NCBI GenBank assembly: GCA_020718125.1
Contig: DYDC01000180.1
Location: 1-5,813 of the forward strand
DNA from: Methylacidiphilum sp.
Lineage (GTDB): Bacteria > Verrucomicrobiota > Verrucomicrobiia > CAIQCK01
Direction: 5' to 3'
Length of the DNA stretch: 5,813 nucleotides
A program made the translations under genes and the position numbers. Positions 3,693 to 5,813 of the stretch are shown piece after piece; within the stretch, counting starts at the first letter, position 1; every line of letters starts with the position of its first letter. The notes under the pieces are model-generated. The model was not told the DNA's origin, searched no databases, and saw only the letters and a list, made by a program, of their open reading frames with translations.

Positions 3693-5705
3693 CTACGCGC
3701 TCGCGGGCGCCTCTTCGATGCCGGGCGTTCCCGGCAACGACGGCGGGATTTTGGCCGTCTCGACGGGCGGTTCGGTGACGATCGGGGGGGCGGGCGGTTG
3801 TTCGTCGCGCGGCGGCGGCTCGGTCATCTTGCCGGTCCGGACGATCTCCAGCACCTGCTCGCCGTCGAGGGTCTCGTATTCGAGCAGCGCGTCGGCGATG
3901 GTGATGAGACGGTCTTTCTTCTCGGTGAGGATCTGCTTCGCCAGGTTGTAGGCGCCGTCGGTGAACCGTCGGATCTCCTCGTCCACGGCCTGCGATGTGA
4001 ACTCGCTGAGATGTTGCGCGCGGACCAGTTCGCGGCCGAGGAAGACCGGCTCGTCGTTGTCCTGGCCGTAGTGGACCGCGCCGAGCTTGTCGCTCATGCC
4101 CCATTCGCAGACCATCTTGCGGGCGATGGCGGTGGCCTGCTTGATGTCGTTGGCCGCGCCGCTGGTGATGTCGCTGAAGATCATCTCCTCGGCGATGCGG
4201 CCGCCCATGATGGTGGCGAGGCGGATTTCGAGTTCCTTCCGGCTCTGGGTGTATTTGTCGCGTTGCGGCAGATACATCGTCGAGCCGAGCGACTGGCCGC
4301 GGGGGATGATCGTGACGCGGTGGACGGGATAATCGCCCTTGTCGAGCACGGCCTGGACGAGCGCGTGGCCGGCCTCGTGATAGGCGGTGATTTTCTTGTC
4401 CTTCTCGTCCATGACCTTGCTGCGGCGCTCGCGGCCCCAGCACACCTTGTCGCGGGCGGCTTCCAGTTCCTCCATCGCGACGGCCTTCTTGTTGTTTTTT
4501 GCAGCGATGAGGGCGGCTTCGTTGCAGAGGTTCGAGAGGTCGGCTCCGCTGAAGCCGGGCGTGCCACGGGCGATGATCTTGAGATCCACTTCCTTGGCGA
4601 GCTTGATGTTACGGACGTGGATCTTGAGGATCTGTTCGCGCTCGTTCACGTCGGGCAGGTCCACAACGATCTCGCGGTCGAACCGGCCCGGCCGGCGCAG
4701 TGCGGTATCGAGCACATCAGGCCGGTTGGTGGCGGCGATGATGATGATGCCCTCGCTGGAATCGAAGCCGTCCATCTCGACGAGCAACTGGTTGAGCGTC
4801 TGCTCGCGCTCGTCGTGGCCGCCGCCGATGCCGGAGAACCGCGACCGGCCCACGGCGTCAATTTCGTCAATGAAGATGAGGCACGGCGCGTGTTTGCGGG
4901 CCTGCCCGAACATGTCGCGCACGCGGCTCGCGCCGACGCCGACGAACATCTCGACGAAATCGCTGCCGCTGATGGAGAAGAACGGCACCTCAGCCTCGCC
5001 TGCAATGGCTTTCGCCAACAGTGTTTTGCCGGTGCCCGGCGGGCCGATCATGAGAGCGCCCTTCGGGATGCGGCCGCCGAGGCGCTGAAACTTCTTCGGT
5101 TCCTTGAGGAACTCGACGACCTCCTGGACCTCTTCTTTGGCTTCCTGGATGCCGGCGACGTCCTTGAACGTGACGCGGTTGCGGTCGCGGGAGAGCATCC
5201 GGGCGCGACTCTTGCCGAAGCTGAACGTGCTCTTGCCGGCGGAGCGGACCTGCCGCCAGAACAGCAGCCAGAGCAGGCCCACGAACAGCAGCATCGGCAG
5301 AAAGCCGAGCATCAACTGCGTGAGGAAGGTGTTGCCGGTGCGCTGCGCGAACCCCGCCTTGGCCAGTTCCTCGCTGAGGCCCTCCGTCACACGATGGCGG
5401 AGGCGGAACGGAAGCTCCACTTCCTTGCCCTGCTGGTTCCGACCTTGAATGACGCCGGTGATTTCTTGGATCGGCTCGCTGTCGTAGTTGACGACGCCGT
5501 TGTGGATCTGGCCGGCTTCGAGTTTTTCGCGGAAGGCTTGGTAGGAGATTTCCTGCACCTTGGCGCGGTTTTGGGCCTGCCACGTCCAGAGCGCTCCAAA
5601 GAGCAGAAAAACCGATATGAAGACCACCAGCCCGCGTAGATTGGGCCGGTTGTCGCGGCTGTCGCCGGACGACGGTCTTTGACTGTTATCGTTTTTGTTG
5701 AACAT
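3693..5705 (-). CDS. ftsH: ATP-dependent zinc metalloprotease FtsH
   Basis: This membrane-anchored AAA+ protease extracts and degrades membrane and short-lived cytosolic proteins as a hexamer. In order, the 670 residues show a polar N-terminus (1-23), membrane segment 1 (about 25-42), an extracytoplasmic domain (about 43-128), membrane segment 2 (about 129-150), Walker A GPPGTGKT (221-228), the pore-loop Phe in MFVGVG (253-258), Walker B LIFIDEID (276-283), the second region of homology ATNRPDVLDTALRRPGRFDR (325-344), the zinc site HEAGH (443-447) and the probable third ligand Asp520 in GAANDIKQAT. All key residues are present. The last ~45 residues are a Pro/Glu-rich tail, variable in this family. 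The ATG lacks a good Shine-Dalgarno at normal spacing and lies 3 nt from a leader hairpin. It is the first gene of the ftsH–folP–glmM run; folP follows after 30 nt. Confidence 0.98.
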   Translation of the reverse strand: MFNKNDNSQRPSSGDSRDNRPNLRGLVVFISVFLLFGALWTWQAQNRAKVQEISYQAFREKLEAGQIHNGVVNYDSEPIQEITGVIQGRNQQGKEVELPFRLRHRVTEGLSEELAKAGFAQRTGNTFLTQLMLGFLPMLLFVGLLWLLFWRQVRSAGKSTFSFGKSRARMLSRDRNRVTFKDVAGIQEAKEEVQEVVEFLKEPKKFQRLGGRIPKGALMIGPPGTGKTLLAKAIAGEAEVPFFSISGSDFVEMFVGVGASRVRDMFGQARKHAPCLIFIDEIDAVGRSRFSGIGGGHDEREQTLNQLLVEMDGFDSSEGIIIIAATNRPDVLDTALRRPGRFDREIVVDLPDVNEREQILKIHVRNIKLAKEVDLKIIARGTPGFSGADLSNLCNEAALIAAKNNKKAVAMEELEAARDKVCWGRERRSKVMDEKDKKITAYHEAGHALVQAVLDKGDYPVHRVTIIPRGQSLGSTMYLPQRDKYTQSRKELEIRLATIMGGRIAEEMIFSDITSGAANDIKQATAIARKMVCEWGMSDKLGAVHYGQDNDEPVFLGRELVRAQHLSEFTSQAVDEEIRRFTDGAYNLAKQILTEKKDRLITIADALLEYETLDGEQVLEIVRTGKMTEPPPRDEQPPAPPIVTEPPVETAKIPPSLPGTPGIEEAPASA

Positions 5706-5708
5706 GCG

Positions 5709-5731
5709 TTGGTGCGCGCCTCGCGCGCCAA
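5709..5731 (-). promoter_or_regulatory. Hairpin in the ftsH leader abutting the start codon
   Basis: On the minus strand, TTGGCGCGC pairs with GCGCACCAA (8 of 9 pairs, 5-nt loop). The structure ends 3 nt before the ATG. The only purine-rich ribosome-binding candidate (GAGG) falls in its loop region, so the hairpin could limit translation. The structure is read directly; a regulatory role is inference. Confidence 0.35.
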
Positions 5732-5743
5732 GTTTCGCGAAAC
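5732..5743. promoter_or_regulatory. Perfect 12-bp palindrome upstream of ftsH, possible operator
   Basis: GTTTCGCGAAAC is a perfect palindrome lying immediately upstream of the leader hairpin. It overlaps a weak promoter candidate. The symmetry fits a dimeric regulator site, but no known operator is recognised. Confidence 0.25.
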
Positions 5744-5770
5744 CCTATCACGGTGGTCGGGGTGATGCAA
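5742..5770 (-). promoter_or_regulatory. Weak sigma70-like promoter candidate for ftsH
   Basis: On the minus strand, TTGCAT (5765-5770) and TAGGGT (5742-5747) are spaced by 17 nt. Each matches its consensus at only about half the positions. Position before ftsH and spacing are right, but chance is a real alternative in this GC-rich leader. Confidence 0.18.
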
Positions 5771-5813
5771 TGACCCTTTCCGCAGGCCTGCGCGGGGGGC
5801 GCAACTTGACACA

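Noticed and set aside
3490..4443. 317-residue minus-strand frame overlapping ftsH and folP
   Set aside because: It is an Arg/Pro/His-rich out-of-frame translation of ftsH and folP without any domain.
3528..5639. 703-residue plus-strand open frame opposite ftsH
   Set aside because: It is antisense to ftsH, with low-complexity Ala/Asp/Glu/Val composition; open only because GC-rich codon bias removes stops from the opposite frame.
5807..5812. TTGACA on the plus strand as a divergent promoter -35 box
   Set aside because: The matching -10 would lie at or beyond the window end, so it cannot be supported.
5748..5813. C-terminal end of an upstream minus-strand gene (stop at 5748-5750)
   Set aside because: Only about 21 residues rich in Arg and Pro are visible, other frames are equally open and no family is recognisable.

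Overview
The window is GC-rich bacterial DNA carrying the conserved ftsH–folP–glmM cluster on the minus strand. Read in transcription order it has ftsH (AAA+ membrane protease), folP (dihydropteroate synthase) and glmM (phosphoglucosamine mutase). Gene order, protein style, the REP/RAYT content and the ADP-ribosylglycohydrolase relic suggest a Verrucomicrobiota or related PVC-group bacterium. That placement is an inference from remembered family resemblance, not from a search.

Layout, right to left. Bases 5706-5813 are the ftsH leader, with a hairpin that ends three bases before the start codon and a 12-bp palindrome. ftsH fills 3693-5705. folP starts at 3662, 30 nt after the ftsH stop, behind a good Shine-Dalgarno. 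Its core contains a 7-bp tandem repeat (3377-3403). glmM fills 512-1912 and is followed by a weak terminator candidate. Bases 185-449 hold a frameshifted, truncated relic of an ADP-ribosylglycohydrolase. The left edge (3-128) may hold the 3' end of a plus-strand gene.

The notable part is 1936-2840. An 861-bp cassette sits at the extreme 3' end of folP and is flanked by a perfect 22-bp direct repeat of folP coding sequence. The cassette holds a REP-associated tyrosine transposase (RAYT, Y1/HUH family) tightly bracketed by two clusters of 23-nt REP units (three on one side, four on the other). Each unit is a GTGG-like tetranucleotide followed by a 7-bp stem with a 5-nt loop. The cassette ends are near-perfect 30-bp inverted repeats. 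The displaced original end of folP (…RVIDELRRKS, stop) survives on the far side, 12 nt before the glmM ATG.

On the folP side the reading frame stays open through the REP cluster into the transposase. The locus therefore encodes a possible 532-residue DHPS–REP linker–RAYT fusion. The DHPS part looks complete, so folate synthesis is probably intact. The REP hairpins now lie in the transcript between folP and glmM and could alter glmM expression.
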